From Candidatus Aenigmatarchaeota archaeon (GTDB taxonomy: Archaea; Aenigmatarchaeota; Aenigmatarchaeia; CG10238-14): a stretch of 64,000 nucleotides of DNA. Positions 25,302 through 34,684 of the stretch are shown piece by piece; within the stretch, counting starts at the first letter, position 1; each line of letters begins with the position of its first letter. The notes under the pieces are model-generated. The model saw only the letters and a list, made by a program, of their open reading frames with translations, was not told where the DNA came from and ran no database searches. Location of the stretch: positions 193,971 to 257,970 of the forward strand of contig JASEGC010000001.1 in the NCBI GenBank assembly GCA_030018415.1, given 5' to 3'. The position numbers were made by a program, and so were the translations under genes.

Positions 25302-25381
25302 GTCACTCTTTTACTCGAGTGACCCTTTTCGGGTGAAACACTAAGACTTAGCGTCTAGTGTCACAGACCGAAATATGGAGG
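25302..25381 (+). promoter_or_regulatory. Hairpin-rich 5' leader of the third PEF-type gene
   Basis: Stems GTCACTC/GAGTGAC (25302-25323), ACCC/GGGT (25322-25334) and GTGA..CACTA.GAC/GTCTAGTG.TCAC (25333-25364) partly overlap, so alternative pairing is possible. They are followed by GGAGG at 25377-25381 and a TTG start at 25392. The position matches the leaders at 7091 and 10650. Upstream, 25033-25300 is AT-rich and I see no gene in it. Confidence 0.45.
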
Positions 25382-25391
25382 AAAAAATGAG

Positions 25392-27536
25392 TTGAAAAAA
25401 ATTGCAGCAATACTGATTGCAATAGTGTTATTCTCGATGCCACTTAAAATACAGATAAAAGCAACATCCGACCAAAAAAATCCAAGCTCCCTATCAACCT
25501 TTTCGACCATTTTCTACGAAGATTTTGAGAGCTACTCTGTCGGTACAATATTTCCGAGAGGAGACTGGATATTATACGTACCTGTGGGTGTAGACCCAGA
25601 GAATCAAAGAATAGTGGATGAAGTCAGTATTTCTGGGACAAAATCTCTACAATTGCAAGCTGAGGAAGAAACAGAAGCCGTTTTGCTGGAGAGAACTTTC
25701 AAATGGAGTGGTAATCTGATCGGATACACGATCTGTGTAATGCCAACGTCAACGCGAGACATTGTCATCGGGACAGGGTTCTGGAACCCCTATGTTGTAG
25801 CATGCGGTAGGGTCTGCTTCTGGTATGGTTATATATGTGCTCTAACGAATCAGAACATACTAGAACATAAGCTCGAATGGCATGAGTTGCAAGAATACGA
25901 AGCAAACAAATGGTATAATGTAACTGTGCTCATGAACACAGAGAACTTTAAATTCAGTGTCTGGATAAATGGTATCCTTAAAGGAACAGACTTCCAAGAG
26001 GAGCCTGACATTTCCCAATTTAATCCGATCCGTTCAATGCTCATCTTTTGCGGACGTTCTAAAAAAGCATACTTTGACGACATCTCAGTCTTCGAACACC
26101 CGCCAACACAAGAGACAAAGGTCGAAGTGGAAGACGTGAAATACAAAAAATGGAATACGTTGAACGTTCCATTCGAAGATGTCGAAGGTGCAGAAGAATA
26201 CGTGAAACATTTTAAAGATACAGAACCTCCTACAGAAGCAGACTTTGGAATCATCAAAGTCAACATTGTCATTAAGAACAATGGAAATTACAAGGCAGAA
26301 GGGTCCGTCATTGCTAGACTAACTGGCGATATTCTCATGATAGCGTATGATAAGAACAAGATTGTTCCGTATCACTTTGACTATGAATTACATTTCAGTA
26401 TTAGCATCGAGGTTGGAAAAACAATCAGCAAAACATTAGACCTTCGAGTGAAATATGCTTCACTTATTGTATCAACGTTGGAACTAAAAGATGAATATGG
26501 TAACAAGGTTCCGTTAAAAGTCATAATCCCAATGGTTTCAGTACACTTATCTATCGTCGTCAAAGGGAATTTCGATGATGTAACGCATGAAATTACCGAA
26601 GATATTCTAGGTATAGGCGACCCTAAGGACTTACTAAGAAGATGGAATGCGGAACTAGCGTCAAGAGTTAAAGAAAAGATGATAAGAGTTTTCTTGGAAA
26701 AGTATTACTCTGAAGTTCTCAACATAACTCCAGATTTCCAGCCAATAACTAACATTCCAACAGGGACATATACAACTCCTATAAACATATTGCCAGGAAC
26801 CACTAAGGTCGCTGTTAGTTTTTTGATACCGTTAGGGATAACGCTCGTTGGCTTGACATTATTGCCGTGGGGTGCTACAACTCCTATCGGAGCAACGCTC
26901 GTTGCAGCAGGGCTAGCGATGGTTGTCATCGACAACCCAATGCCTGGAAGAGCGAAGCTAACACTCGAGACCAAAATAACAGTTACAGCTCAAACGCTTG
27001 CAACATCAAACATGAGTCTAGAGATTGTGCAGATTGTGCCCAACAACGTCAAAACAAGTAGCCATATAGTTAATGTCTCTGGAAAAACATTCCACGTGAT
27101 AATAACAAGCAATTCAAGTATAACTGACTTTGATTTCAGAGATGGTGAGATAAGATTCAACACAAACGGCCAATCTGGTACAGGTTTCACCCATCTTACT
27201 GTACCTAAATCATTGATGAACAACATCACAGCAGTCTATGCCGATGGCACACTAGTAAAGTTTATCTTGGATGAAAACTTAACGCACATATTCGTTTACT
27301 TCCACTACAGCCATCCAGGACATATAAGAGTGATACCAGAGTTTCAAGGGTTTTTATTCTTGATGCTGCTGGTAATTCTGGCAGTGGTCCTGACAATCTT
27401 TAAAAGAAGTCTTGGAAAGACTAAGAAGTCCTCTAAACTTTCCCTCTTTTTTTTTGTTCGAAGAAAATATAACAGCGTTATATTAATCCATGAATTTTTT
27501 TATTACCACAAAATAACTCAAACATCGAATGGCTAG
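25392..27536 (+). CDS. Exported surface protein: lectin-like domain, shared NVPF domain and PEF-like anchor
   Basis: 714 residues from TTG 25392, ten bases after GGAGG. A signal peptide (to about residue 25) is followed by a concanavalin/LamG-like beta sandwich (residues 38-235: YEDFESYSVGTIFPRGDW ... YFDDISVFE). A domain starting YKKWNTLNVPFEDVE matches YKEWNYLNVPFDIEE of the first NosD-like protein, so the two proteins share it. Near residue 647 VIPEFQGFLFLML, a membrane helix and basic residues form the PEF-CTERM-like tail. Probably an anchored carbohydrate-binding surface protein. The region after the T9 tract may not be functional protein. Confidence 0.7.
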   Translation: MKKIAAILIAIVLFSMPLKIQIKATSDQKNPSSLSTFSTIFYEDFESYSVGTIFPRGDWILYVPVGVDPENQRIVDEVSISGTKSLQLQAEEETEAVLLERTFKWSGNLIGYTICVMPTSTRDIVIGTGFWNPYVVACGRVCFWYGYICALTNQNILEHKLEWHELQEYEANKWYNVTVLMNTENFKFSVWINGILKGTDFQEEPDISQFNPIRSMLIFCGRSKKAYFDDISVFEHPPTQETKVEVEDVKYKKWNTLNVPFEDVEGAEEYVKHFKDTEPPTEADFGIIKVNIVIKNNGNYKAEGSVIARLTGDILMIAYDKNKIVPYHFDYELHFSISIEVGKTISKTLDLRVKYASLIVSTLELKDEYGNKVPLKVIIPMVSVHLSIVVKGNFDDVTHEITEDILGIGDPKDLLRRWNAELASRVKEKMIRVFLEKYYSEVLNITPDFQPITNIPTGTYTTPINILPGTTKVAVSFLIPLGITLVGLTLLPWGATTPIGATLVAAGLAMVVIDNPMPGRAKLTLETKITVTAQTLATSNMSLEIVQIVPNNVKTSSHIVNVSGKTFHVIITSNSSITDFDFRDGEIRFNTNGQSGTGFTHLTVPKSLMNNITAVYADGTLVKFILDENLTHIFVYFHYSHPGHIRVIPEFQGFLFLMLLVILAVVLTIFKRSLGKTKKSSKLSLFFFVRRKYNSVILIHEFFYYHKITQTSNG
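27447..27472 (+). terminator. T9 tract with GTTC-AAGAAAATAT box
   Basis: Nine T followed by GTTCGAAGAAAATATAA, similar to T8-GTTCCAGAAAATATATC at the ends of both NosD-like genes. It is near the end of the reading frame and may act as a T-rich archaeal terminator; the shared downstream box suggests further function. Confidence 0.4.
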
Positions 27537-27675
27537 AATCAAGAAAAAAATACAACCAAAACTAACTTGAAAGAGTTCTGTCTCGAATCAAATAAGTTTT
27601 TTATGGTGAGAATTCCAAAACTATTAAAGAAAGGTTTTTTAAATTATACTTGATAAGAGATCAGGTTTGTTGAAC

Positions 27676-30600
27676 ATGAATAAAAGAATCATACTTGATA
27701 GAATAATCTTCTTCTCAGTTTTTTTGTCCATCTTTTCATTAACGGTTGAATTTGCATCTGCTTGTAATATTAGGCTTGGAACATATGCTGAGGGCTGTTG
27801 GGATAGAGATTATGGCGATTGCTGTGGATGGATCTTCAGAGGTTTTTTGTTCGACAATAACAAAGCATGTGCCATCAATCCTTCAACTTGTCCTTGGCCT
27901 TATTCTGATTACCAAACTTATTCTTCTGCGACCCTCAATAAATGTCCTTCTAGTGGTAATGACGGTGCCTCATGCGACATAAAAGTTGGCTGGTATTGTG
28001 ACAAAGGTTTTAGCGGAAGATGGGATGCTTCTGAAATGAAATGCATAGAATGTCTTAACGGTCTGGAATCGAGAATATATGGCGATTCCTCTGGAATTTA
28101 CACGGATGAAGGTGGGATAAACGGTAACGCTCGATGTGAATCTGGTTGTCCTGATGTGGACAAGGGTTGTGATGAAAAATCTCCTGGAAGTTTTTTAAGA
28201 ACCTGTAAATACGGAAAAACTTATTTTGCAGACAGATGCTCTGCGTCTTGTAAACTTGAGGATGAAAAAATATGCAGAAGCTCTGGTTATGCTCCGGATT
28301 GTACTGCTTCTCCTGAATGTGATGGAAAGTTTCCAGGCTCTAACGTTGCTGGGGGGTCTTGCGATAATAATTGTAAATTCGTGCCATCTGTTTCAATCAA
28401 GAGGGTTGTTCCAGAACCAACTTGTGCTGATTATGGTGGTATATGTGATCGTGCAGTAGATTGCACAGATGGATGGTATTGCTACTGTTCCAATTGTTTA
28501 GATTGCACTGTATACCCAGCACTTTGTTGTTGTGTTCCAACTTATACGACGACATCGACTTCAACAACCACGATACCTACAACTATTCCAACCACGATAC
28601 CTATTAATTGCCAAATTCTGATGGAAAGGTTCAATGCATCCTTTGGTTCATATTGTGGTCATGAGAGATGGGATCCTGCCGCTGATGTTAACAGAGATAG
28701 AACAATCGATATCAAAGACCGGTATCTTATTCAAGTAAACATAAACAATAATACTTGGTGCACAGAAAAACTTAATCAGCCTGATCCTTGTATTGTTCTT
28801 CTAAGAGTTGAAGCAATAATAGACTTCTTAGATAATCCTCCTTCTCTTTCAGGTTTAAGAATAGATATAGATGGAGAAGCAAAATACACAGATGGAGGAA
28901 TTGTAACTCTTTTTTCATCACCAGGAAGAAGCCATAACATAAGAACATACAATTTTGGTTTGAGAGAATTCTCACATTTCTGGGATCACGATTGTGATGG
29001 TAGAGGAAACTATCTTGACACAACTTCCAACCCCTACAGTTTCACTATGTACGAAAAGGATAGAACCATAACCGCTCTATACAGAGTTTTCACGCAAATA
29101 TCAGATTTGGACTATGATGGAACAAGGATAGCTGGAAAACTTCTCGACGAGAGCAACAAACCACTCATAGAAAGAGGCGGTTCTCATCCTACTTGTTCAG
29201 ATCCTGTCACTGGCACTGTATACATACATCCAAACAGGAACGTTGAGTTGTATTATTACGATGGTTCATGGAAGTATATTGGTAAAGCTGACTCTTCTCT
29301 CACAGACGGTTCTTTCAGCTTAACTTGGGTTTGTCCTCCAGGAGTAACAAGAATAAGAGCGGAATATACTCCTTCAAGTGAAAACTGGTTTTATTCTGGT
29401 ATCACAGTAGAAAAACCGATAAGTTGTGGAATTACTACTACAACAACAAGTACGACCACAACTACTGCCCCTACTAGCACAACAACAACTACTGGTATAA
29501 CTACGACTACTACATCGAGTACCACGACTACTACTGGAATAACGACTAGCACGAGTACGACTTCTACAACCATAACAACATCAACATCCACCACAACAGC
29601 CACGAGTACTAGCACAAGCACTACTAGTACAACGATAAGACCAACTACTACGACTACAAGCACGACAACATCGACAACCAGTACTACTACAGTCATCACG
29701 ACGACGAGTACTACTAGCACTACCCCAACTACGTCAACTACTACTATTCCCCCAGCTGTGGAAAACTGTTGTAATGATGTTGATGACGATGGAGATGGTA
29801 AGGAGAATGGCGCTGATACTGATTGCCAAAGAGATGTGGGCCTTAGCTTTGGAACAAACACTGTATGCTGGTGGACTGAATGGGACAATTACAGTAATAA
29901 CGCGGACTATTATTCCGGATGGTTTGTTTGTCCCTCTGGTTACATTGTGAGCAGCATAGAAATAGAACAGTACACTGAAGATAATTTTGATTGGTTCTAC
30001 GTTTATGATAAGAATGATGTTCAGAGGTATAAAGAAAGTGGAATTGACGGGAAAAAAATCATCGATATGTCTTCTTATAACACTGATAAAGTAAGATTCA
30101 GGTTCAGGAGCGATGCTAGCTTAAATCAAGATGGAGTTAAGGTTAATAGTATTGTTTGTTCTGTTTCTGGTGTTACTACGACGACTACGACTATACCAAC
30201 AACGACGAGTACGACTACTACGTTAGTAACTACTACAATCTCCACGACTACGAGCACTGTTATATCCACAACTAGTACTACTACTGTCATTACAACGACT
30301 AGTACGACAACTATCCCAACTACAACAAGCACCACATCGACTACGACTACTACTGTACCTCCAGATTTCACTGTCACAAGCTTTACTTGTAATGCAATAG
30401 CCGCCGGTTATAGATGTCCGATGAGCTACACGAATAACCTTGTTGAAGATGCTTACGTATTGTTCTTATCTTCTGATGTCCCAGATGGTAATATCTTGTC
30501 CTGTGCCACATTAATGAAAGCCCCACGCGGATCTGGAACTGTTGAACCGATATTTTTATGTCCAAGGACAAAGGGACTATATGGTATCGATTGGATTGTC

Positions 30601-30681
30601 TACTTGGCATCCGACGCTCAACTTAAAAATCCTGTGAAAGGCTCTACGCCTGGTGAGACAAGAATTGTGGATTGTAGGTGA
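27676..30681 (+). CDS. Large modular Thr-rich, Cys-rich surface protein
   Basis: 1001 residues from ATG 27676 (a TTG at 27667 is in frame). A signal peptide precedes a Cys-rich region (residues 25-280), a Thr linker, a dockerin-like EF-hand motif (DVNRDRTIDIKDRYL, near residue 337), and the module FSHFWDHDCDG/SNPYSFTM/TITALYRVF, which is also in the 17757 protein. A second Thr linker of about 100 residues leads to a calcium-binding-like stretch CCNDVDDDGDGKENG, a beta domain and a third Thr linker. No transmembrane anchor is seen at the C terminus, so it may be secreted or held by its partner at 30653, whose start overlaps its end. Thr-rich linkers are likely O-glycosylated. Confidence 0.65.
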   Translation: MNKRIILDRIIFFSVFLSIFSLTVEFASACNIRLGTYAEGCWDRDYGDCCGWIFRGFLFDNNKACAINPSTCPWPYSDYQTYSSATLNKCPSSGNDGASCDIKVGWYCDKGFSGRWDASEMKCIECLNGLESRIYGDSSGIYTDEGGINGNARCESGCPDVDKGCDEKSPGSFLRTCKYGKTYFADRCSASCKLEDEKICRSSGYAPDCTASPECDGKFPGSNVAGGSCDNNCKFVPSVSIKRVVPEPTCADYGGICDRAVDCTDGWYCYCSNCLDCTVYPALCCCVPTYTTTSTSTTTIPTTIPTTIPINCQILMERFNASFGSYCGHERWDPAADVNRDRTIDIKDRYLIQVNINNNTWCTEKLNQPDPCIVLLRVEAIIDFLDNPPSLSGLRIDIDGEAKYTDGGIVTLFSSPGRSHNIRTYNFGLREFSHFWDHDCDGRGNYLDTTSNPYSFTMYEKDRTITALYRVFTQISDLDYDGTRIAGKLLDESNKPLIERGGSHPTCSDPVTGTVYIHPNRNVELYYYDGSWKYIGKADSSLTDGSFSLTWVCPPGVTRIRAEYTPSSENWFYSGITVEKPISCGITTTTTSTTTTTAPTSTTTTTGITTTTTSSTTTTTGITTSTSTTSTTITTSTSTTTATSTSTSTTSTTIRPTTTTTSTTTSTTSTTTVITTTSTTSTTPTTSTTTIPPAVENCCNDVDDDGDGKENGADTDCQRDVGLSFGTNTVCWWTEWDNYSNNADYYSGWFVCPSGYIVSSIEIEQYTEDNFDWFYVYDKNDVQRYKESGIDGKKIIDMSSYNTDKVRFRFRSDASLNQDGVKVNSIVCSVSGVTTTTTTIPTTTSTTTTLVTTTISTTTSTVISTTSTTTVITTTSTTTIPTTTSTTSTTTTTVPPDFTVTSFTCNAIAAGYRCPMSYTNNLVEDAYVLFLSSDVPDGNILSCATLMKAPRGSGTVEPIFLCPRTKGLYGIDWIVYLASDAQLKNPVKGSTPGETRIVDCR
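29431..29750 (+). repeat. Low-complexity ACN-codon tract encoding a Thr-rich linker
   Basis: About 320 bases dominated by ACT/ACA/ACG/ACC and AGC/AGT codons. The opposite strand gives a spurious valine-rich open frame. Codon usage among the Thr codons is varied, which argues for selection on the protein and against simple slippage expansion. Confidence 0.75.
30172..30357 (+). repeat. Second low-complexity Thr-rich linker tract
   Basis: About 185 bases with the same Thr/Ser composition near the 3' end of the same gene. The antisense frame is an artefact. Confidence 0.7.
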
Positions 30682-32170
30682 TCCTATCTTTAAAAAAAAC
30701 ACTCTATTATTAATCTTAATAACAGTTGCACTCTTTTCATTAACATACCAAGTAGGTCTTTCTGTCTCAAGCGTAACGATATCTTGCCCTTCATCAACTT
30801 GTTTTGTCAACGATTGTAGATGTACCATAAGTGGGTGCACGAGTGGTTATGTTTATTTTTATCCTACTACTGACTGTAGCGGCATACCAACATCAAAAAA
30901 AGAGTTCTCAGACTCATCTTTCAACTGGCAACCAACAGCAGCAGGAAAATACTATCTCAAAGTTAATTGTGGTAGTGAATGGTCTGACTGTACTGAAGTA
31001 ACCGTTTCTTCAGCCTTAACCACGACTACTACTTCAACCACGGTTATTGCAACAACCACGACAACGATAAGCAGGCAATGCACTTACGATAACCCTTGTC
31101 CTGCTGACTGTGGAAAACGTAAGCTTAACAAAACAACTAGTACTCAGGATTACTTCGAGTTTGTCTTGGATTCTGTCTCGAACGTGACTGTAAGACTCGA
31201 ACCCTCTCAAAACGTTGATTATGACCTTTACGTTAATTGGGATGGGACGAAACCAAAGAAGGATGATTATGATTGTAAACCTTCCAAGGATATAGGAATA
31301 GTCGAAGAGTGTAAAAAGTCAGGTTTGTTGGAAGGGACCTATTACATCATGGTAGATTATTATGAAGGTACTGGAACTTACAATCTATCGTTGACTTGTA
31401 CGCCCATTGAGCCAGTCACTCTTACCTGCTCAAACCCTGATCAACCCTGCAAGATAGATTGCGGAAAGAGCAAGCTTGGGAGGTCGACGAGTACCAGAGA
31501 TTATTTCATGTTTAAGCTAACATCCACATCCAATGTTACAATAAAACTCTTTCCCAACTCGAATGTAGACTATGATTTATATGTTAATTGGGATGGGACG
31601 AAACCGACCATGGATAAGTACGACTGCAAATCTTCTTACGGCAAAGGAGAAAAGGAAGAGTGTAGTATACCCAACCAAGATTTTCCCATGCCCCTGAAAG
31701 CTGGGAATTATTATATGATGATAGATTTTTATGAAGGTGTTGGAACTTACGATTTGTCTCTATCATGCTCTCCGATAAAAATTACTACAACTACTACAGT
31801 TGTAACAACCACGACCACGAGTGTTTTCACCACAACTTCATATACTGCCACGACTGTAAAGGCCACCACAACAACTACAAAACCTTCCCGTTGTGGAATC
31901 AACGGCTATTGTGAAAGCCTGGATGAAGAGTGCATGTATGGCTATGAGGAATGTGACGAGTATGAAACAGATTGTGGAGTAGATGAGAAATGCTGTTGTG
32001 TGGCTAAAATCCAACCCGAACCATCCAATCTTGGATTGACTGTGGGATTAATCGTAGTTCTTTTAGTAGTTATCTTACTCTACTTCTTCATCAAGAGTAA
32101 AAGAAGGATAACCTTTGAAAAGTTGTACAGGAAATGGTCTAGGGTTTTGATCGAAAGACCGAGGGTTTAA
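30653..32170 (+). CDS. Membrane-anchored protein with two PPC-like domains and Thr-rich linkers
   Basis: 505 residues from ATG 30653, overlapping the previous gene by 29 bases; an in-frame TTG at 30665 is possible. A signal helix (residues 15-38) is followed by a small Cys-rich domain, a Thr linker, and two tandem domains with the phrases NVDYDLYVNWDGTKP and GTYYIMVDYYEGTGTYNLSL / GNYYMMIDFYEGVGTYDLSL. These match the bacterial pre-peptidase C-terminal (PPC) beta-sandwich pattern. Another Thr linker, a knottin-like Cys cluster, a C-terminal membrane helix (about residues 465-488) and a basic tail follow. It may anchor or partner the secreted protein at 27676. Confidence 0.7.
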   Translation: MRQELWIVGDPIFKKNTLLLILITVALFSLTYQVGLSVSSVTISCPSSTCFVNDCRCTISGCTSGYVYFYPTTDCSGIPTSKKEFSDSSFNWQPTAAGKYYLKVNCGSEWSDCTEVTVSSALTTTTTSTTVIATTTTTISRQCTYDNPCPADCGKRKLNKTTSTQDYFEFVLDSVSNVTVRLEPSQNVDYDLYVNWDGTKPKKDDYDCKPSKDIGIVEECKKSGLLEGTYYIMVDYYEGTGTYNLSLTCTPIEPVTLTCSNPDQPCKIDCGKSKLGRSTSTRDYFMFKLTSTSNVTIKLFPNSNVDYDLYVNWDGTKPTMDKYDCKSSYGKGEKEECSIPNQDFPMPLKAGNYYMMIDFYEGVGTYDLSLSCSPIKITTTTTVVTTTTTSVFTTTSYTATTVKATTTTTKPSRCGINGYCESLDEECMYGYEECDEYETDCGVDEKCCCVAKIQPEPSNLGLTVGLIVVLLVVILLYFFIKSKRRITFEKLYRKWSRVLIERPRV

Positions 32171-32211
32171 ATTCAAAGTTTTTTTTACCTAGGAAAACAA
32201 AATATCTTTCG

Positions 32212-34314
32212 ATGCCAGAAGCTACTAAAAAGGTTCAACTCTCAAAAGAGTATCTCAACTTACTCGTACAAGAACAGAGGAAGCAGCCGATAAAAACAAG
32301 ATATGAAAGATTGTGTAAGTTCGCTGAAAAGTTGAGAATAAGACCACCAAAAGATTTGGAGACTAAACTACAAGAAGATATAATCTTTTCTTCGATGAAC
32401 ATCACTCCTACAGGAGTTTTTTCTGCCTCCATTCTTTCCATACTAACGTTAGGTGTTTTATCCCTTGTCTTTTCTCTTTTTATAAACGATCTAACGATAA
32501 TCTCCATACTTTTCGTCATACCTTTGGGAGCTTTTTTCTACATCATCTCCTACCCAAAATTCCGATCTCAAGTCCTTAAAGTTCAAACAGGAGATGAAGC
32601 GATAAAGATCATACTTTACATAGTCATCTACCTAAAACTTCACCCAAGCTTTGAAGGAGCCATAAACTTTGCCGCAGAACACACCCAAGGTCCGATAAGC
32701 TCAGATATAAAAAAGGCGATGTGGGATGTGCAAGTTGGCAAGTACAAGACTATAGAAGAAGCATTGGCATTCTACATGCCAAAATGGGGGATTTGGAATG
32801 AGGATTTTGTTCGTTCTTTAAGTCTACTCCATGGCGTGTTGATAGAACCCTCAGAAGAAGGAAGGGAAAAGATACTGAGGAAATCTTTGGAATTTTTACT
32901 GACTAACACGCATAGAAAGATGAGGAGTTATGTCGAGGATATAAGCGGGAGTATAAACATCCTGCACATAATGGGCATGCTGCTTCCTGTGATTGGTTTG
33001 ATAATGTTTCCGATGATGTCGATGTTCTTGCATCAATCCGTTAACCCTTTCTACATAGCGATAGGTTACACGATAATCTTGCCGATAATGATACTCTTTT
33101 TCATGAACAGGATTCTTCTCAAGAGGCCATCAGCCTTCATCTTCCCAGACATATCCAAGCATCCTGAGTTGCCGCCACCAGGCACATTCTCTGTAAGGCT
33201 CGGGAAAAAACATTACTACATACCAATCCTTCCATTAGTTTTGATCATCGGTGTAATGATCATGTTGTATGGAATTTTACATTTTATCGAATTGTACACT
33301 AAACTTTCGCTAGTGAGCAAAGCATTCCAAGTAGACATACTGAAAAAAGAGGCAGAAATGAGTTTAACAAACCTTTTTGCAACTTTCTCTATAACTGGTG
33401 GGTTAGGTATCATGATTTTCTTGTATTTCTATCTGAGGAGTTTTCAGAGGATACACATAAGGAATAACATAAAAAACATAGAGAATGATCTCCAGGTTGG
33501 TTTGTTCGCTCTAGGCAATTATTTATCAGAGGGCTATCCTATCGAGAAATCTATCGAAAAAAGCCTGGATGAATGCAAAAAACTGGGAATGCAAAAAAGG
33601 CCAACATTCCATTTCTTCTCTCGCTTACTCTACAACATAAAAAACTTTGGTATGACTTTTAAATCGGCTTTATTCCACGAGAAAACTGGAGTTGTGCGTT
33701 ATTTTCCCTCTATCTTAATAAACGAAATAATGAGAATATTGTCAGATGCTTCAGAGAGGAGCTCTACACTCTTGGGAAAGATATCGAAAACTATCGGTTC
33801 ATACCTCGAAGATTTGAGCAAGATAGAGGCGAAGATAAAGGAATTGCTGGAAGAAGTAAGGGCTGGCATAAAGATACAAAGTAGTTTTGTTATCCCGTTG
33901 GTCTGTGCGATGGTTGGTTCTTTGGGTATTTTCCTTTTGAACATGTTGAAGTTGTTGTCTTGTCAATTGGCACAGATAGAGAAGAATTTGGGCTTGGGAA
34001 TACTGGGCGAAACAAGCATGGGTGTAGGTTCTCTCTTGAACGATCTTGTTGGAGATTTCACGAAAGTGATGCCGATGACACTTCTTCAGGCAATAGTCGG
34101 AATTTATACGTTTGAGATCGTAGCTTTGTTTGCCATGTTATTGAACGGTATAGAGAATGGTTTTGATGATGTTTCAAGAGACCATCTCATATCTAGCTCA
34201 GTCCTAAAGGCATTAGTTGTGTATGCAGCAGTGACTATTTTTGCTCTAATCCTTTTCCAGGGCATCATAGTTTCCATAGTTGAAACAGCTGGAGGTGGAT
34301 TTGCCTGTGAGTAA
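32212..34314 (+). CDS. FlaJ/TadC-like membrane platform protein, second copy
   Basis: 700 residues with the same layout as the 575 gene: an N-terminal cytoplasmic region, paired hydrophobic segments near residues 60-115, 250-300, 340-410, 560-590 and 615-690, and two T2SSF-like cytoplasmic domains. Similar landmarks include IISYPKFRSQVL compared with ILYYPSILTRYY and VIGLIMFPMMSMFL compared with TVIMFPIMTIFL. It heads a five-gene pilin-like operon (34307-36670), as the first copy heads another set, so each platform probably serves its own filament. No ATPase gene is nearby. Confidence 0.75.
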   Translation: MPEATKKVQLSKEYLNLLVQEQRKQPIKTRYERLCKFAEKLRIRPPKDLETKLQEDIIFSSMNITPTGVFSASILSILTLGVLSLVFSLFINDLTIISILFVIPLGAFFYIISYPKFRSQVLKVQTGDEAIKIILYIVIYLKLHPSFEGAINFAAEHTQGPISSDIKKAMWDVQVGKYKTIEEALAFYMPKWGIWNEDFVRSLSLLHGVLIEPSEEGREKILRKSLEFLLTNTHRKMRSYVEDISGSINILHIMGMLLPVIGLIMFPMMSMFLHQSVNPFYIAIGYTIILPIMILFFMNRILLKRPSAFIFPDISKHPELPPPGTFSVRLGKKHYYIPILPLVLIIGVMIMLYGILHFIELYTKLSLVSKAFQVDILKKEAEMSLTNLFATFSITGGLGIMIFLYFYLRSFQRIHIRNNIKNIENDLQVGLFALGNYLSEGYPIEKSIEKSLDECKKLGMQKRPTFHFFSRLLYNIKNFGMTFKSALFHEKTGVVRYFPSILINEIMRILSDASERSSTLLGKISKTIGSYLEDLSKIEAKIKELLEEVRAGIKIQSSFVIPLVCAMVGSLGIFLLNMLKLLSCQLAQIEKNLGLGILGETSMGVGSLLNDLVGDFTKVMPMTLLQAIVGIYTFEIVALFAMLLNGIENGFDDVSRDHLISSSVLKALVVYAAVTIFALILFQGIIVSIVETAGGGFACE

Positions 34315-34684
34315 ACTCGTTCCAGAGATGATGTACATCGTCATTCCTATACTCGCTCTCATAATATTCGTATACTTGAGTTGGCAACATGTCCCTGTTG
34401 AATGTCACACTGATTTGAATTCCACTTCTGATGTTGTTTTGTTGAACTTGAAGAGGTGTATTGATAATTGTTGGAAAAAGCATGATTTTGGGTTGGATGG
34501 GGAAACAGAAGATTGTTACATCATAAGCCTGTTCATCCAAGATAAGAGTATAGTAGGAAATAATTTTTCTGATCGTGATTATGTGAATGTTTATTTTGAT
34601 TCCTTAGAACCTTCAATAGAACACATGATAAAAATTAGATACAATGCTACTGGAAAAGAGATAAGTCTGGTGAAGATCGAATGA
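34307..34684 (+). CDS. Pilin-like membrane-anchored protein
   Basis: 125 residues from GTG 34307, chosen because GGAGGTG (34291-34297) precedes it by nine bases and it overlaps the end of the FlaJ-like gene. MSKLVPEMMYIVIPILALI gives an N-terminal helix; the outer part has four cysteines (VECHTDLN, RCIDNCWKKH and DCYIISLF). The domain resembles those of the next three genes (CWxK motif, beta strand ending in a positively placed ISLVKIE), so the set is paralogous. The stop overlaps the next start. Confidence 0.6.
   Translation: MSKLVPEMMYIVIPILALIIFVYLSWQHVPVECHTDLNSTSDVVLLNLKRCIDNCWKKHDFGLDGETEDCYIISLFIQDKSIVGNNFSDRDYVNVYFDSLEPSIEHMIKIRYNATGKEISLVKIE

Noticed and set aside
29391-29888. Valine-rich open frame on the minus strand opposite the Thr-rich tract
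   Set aside because: It is the antisense of low-complexity Thr codons (ACN gives NGT/GTN on the other strand). The same holds for 30126-30377.
28500-30360. CRISPR-like repeat array
   Set aside because: The repeats are Thr-codon runs without constant unit length or unique spacers. No other array or cas gene is seen in the window.
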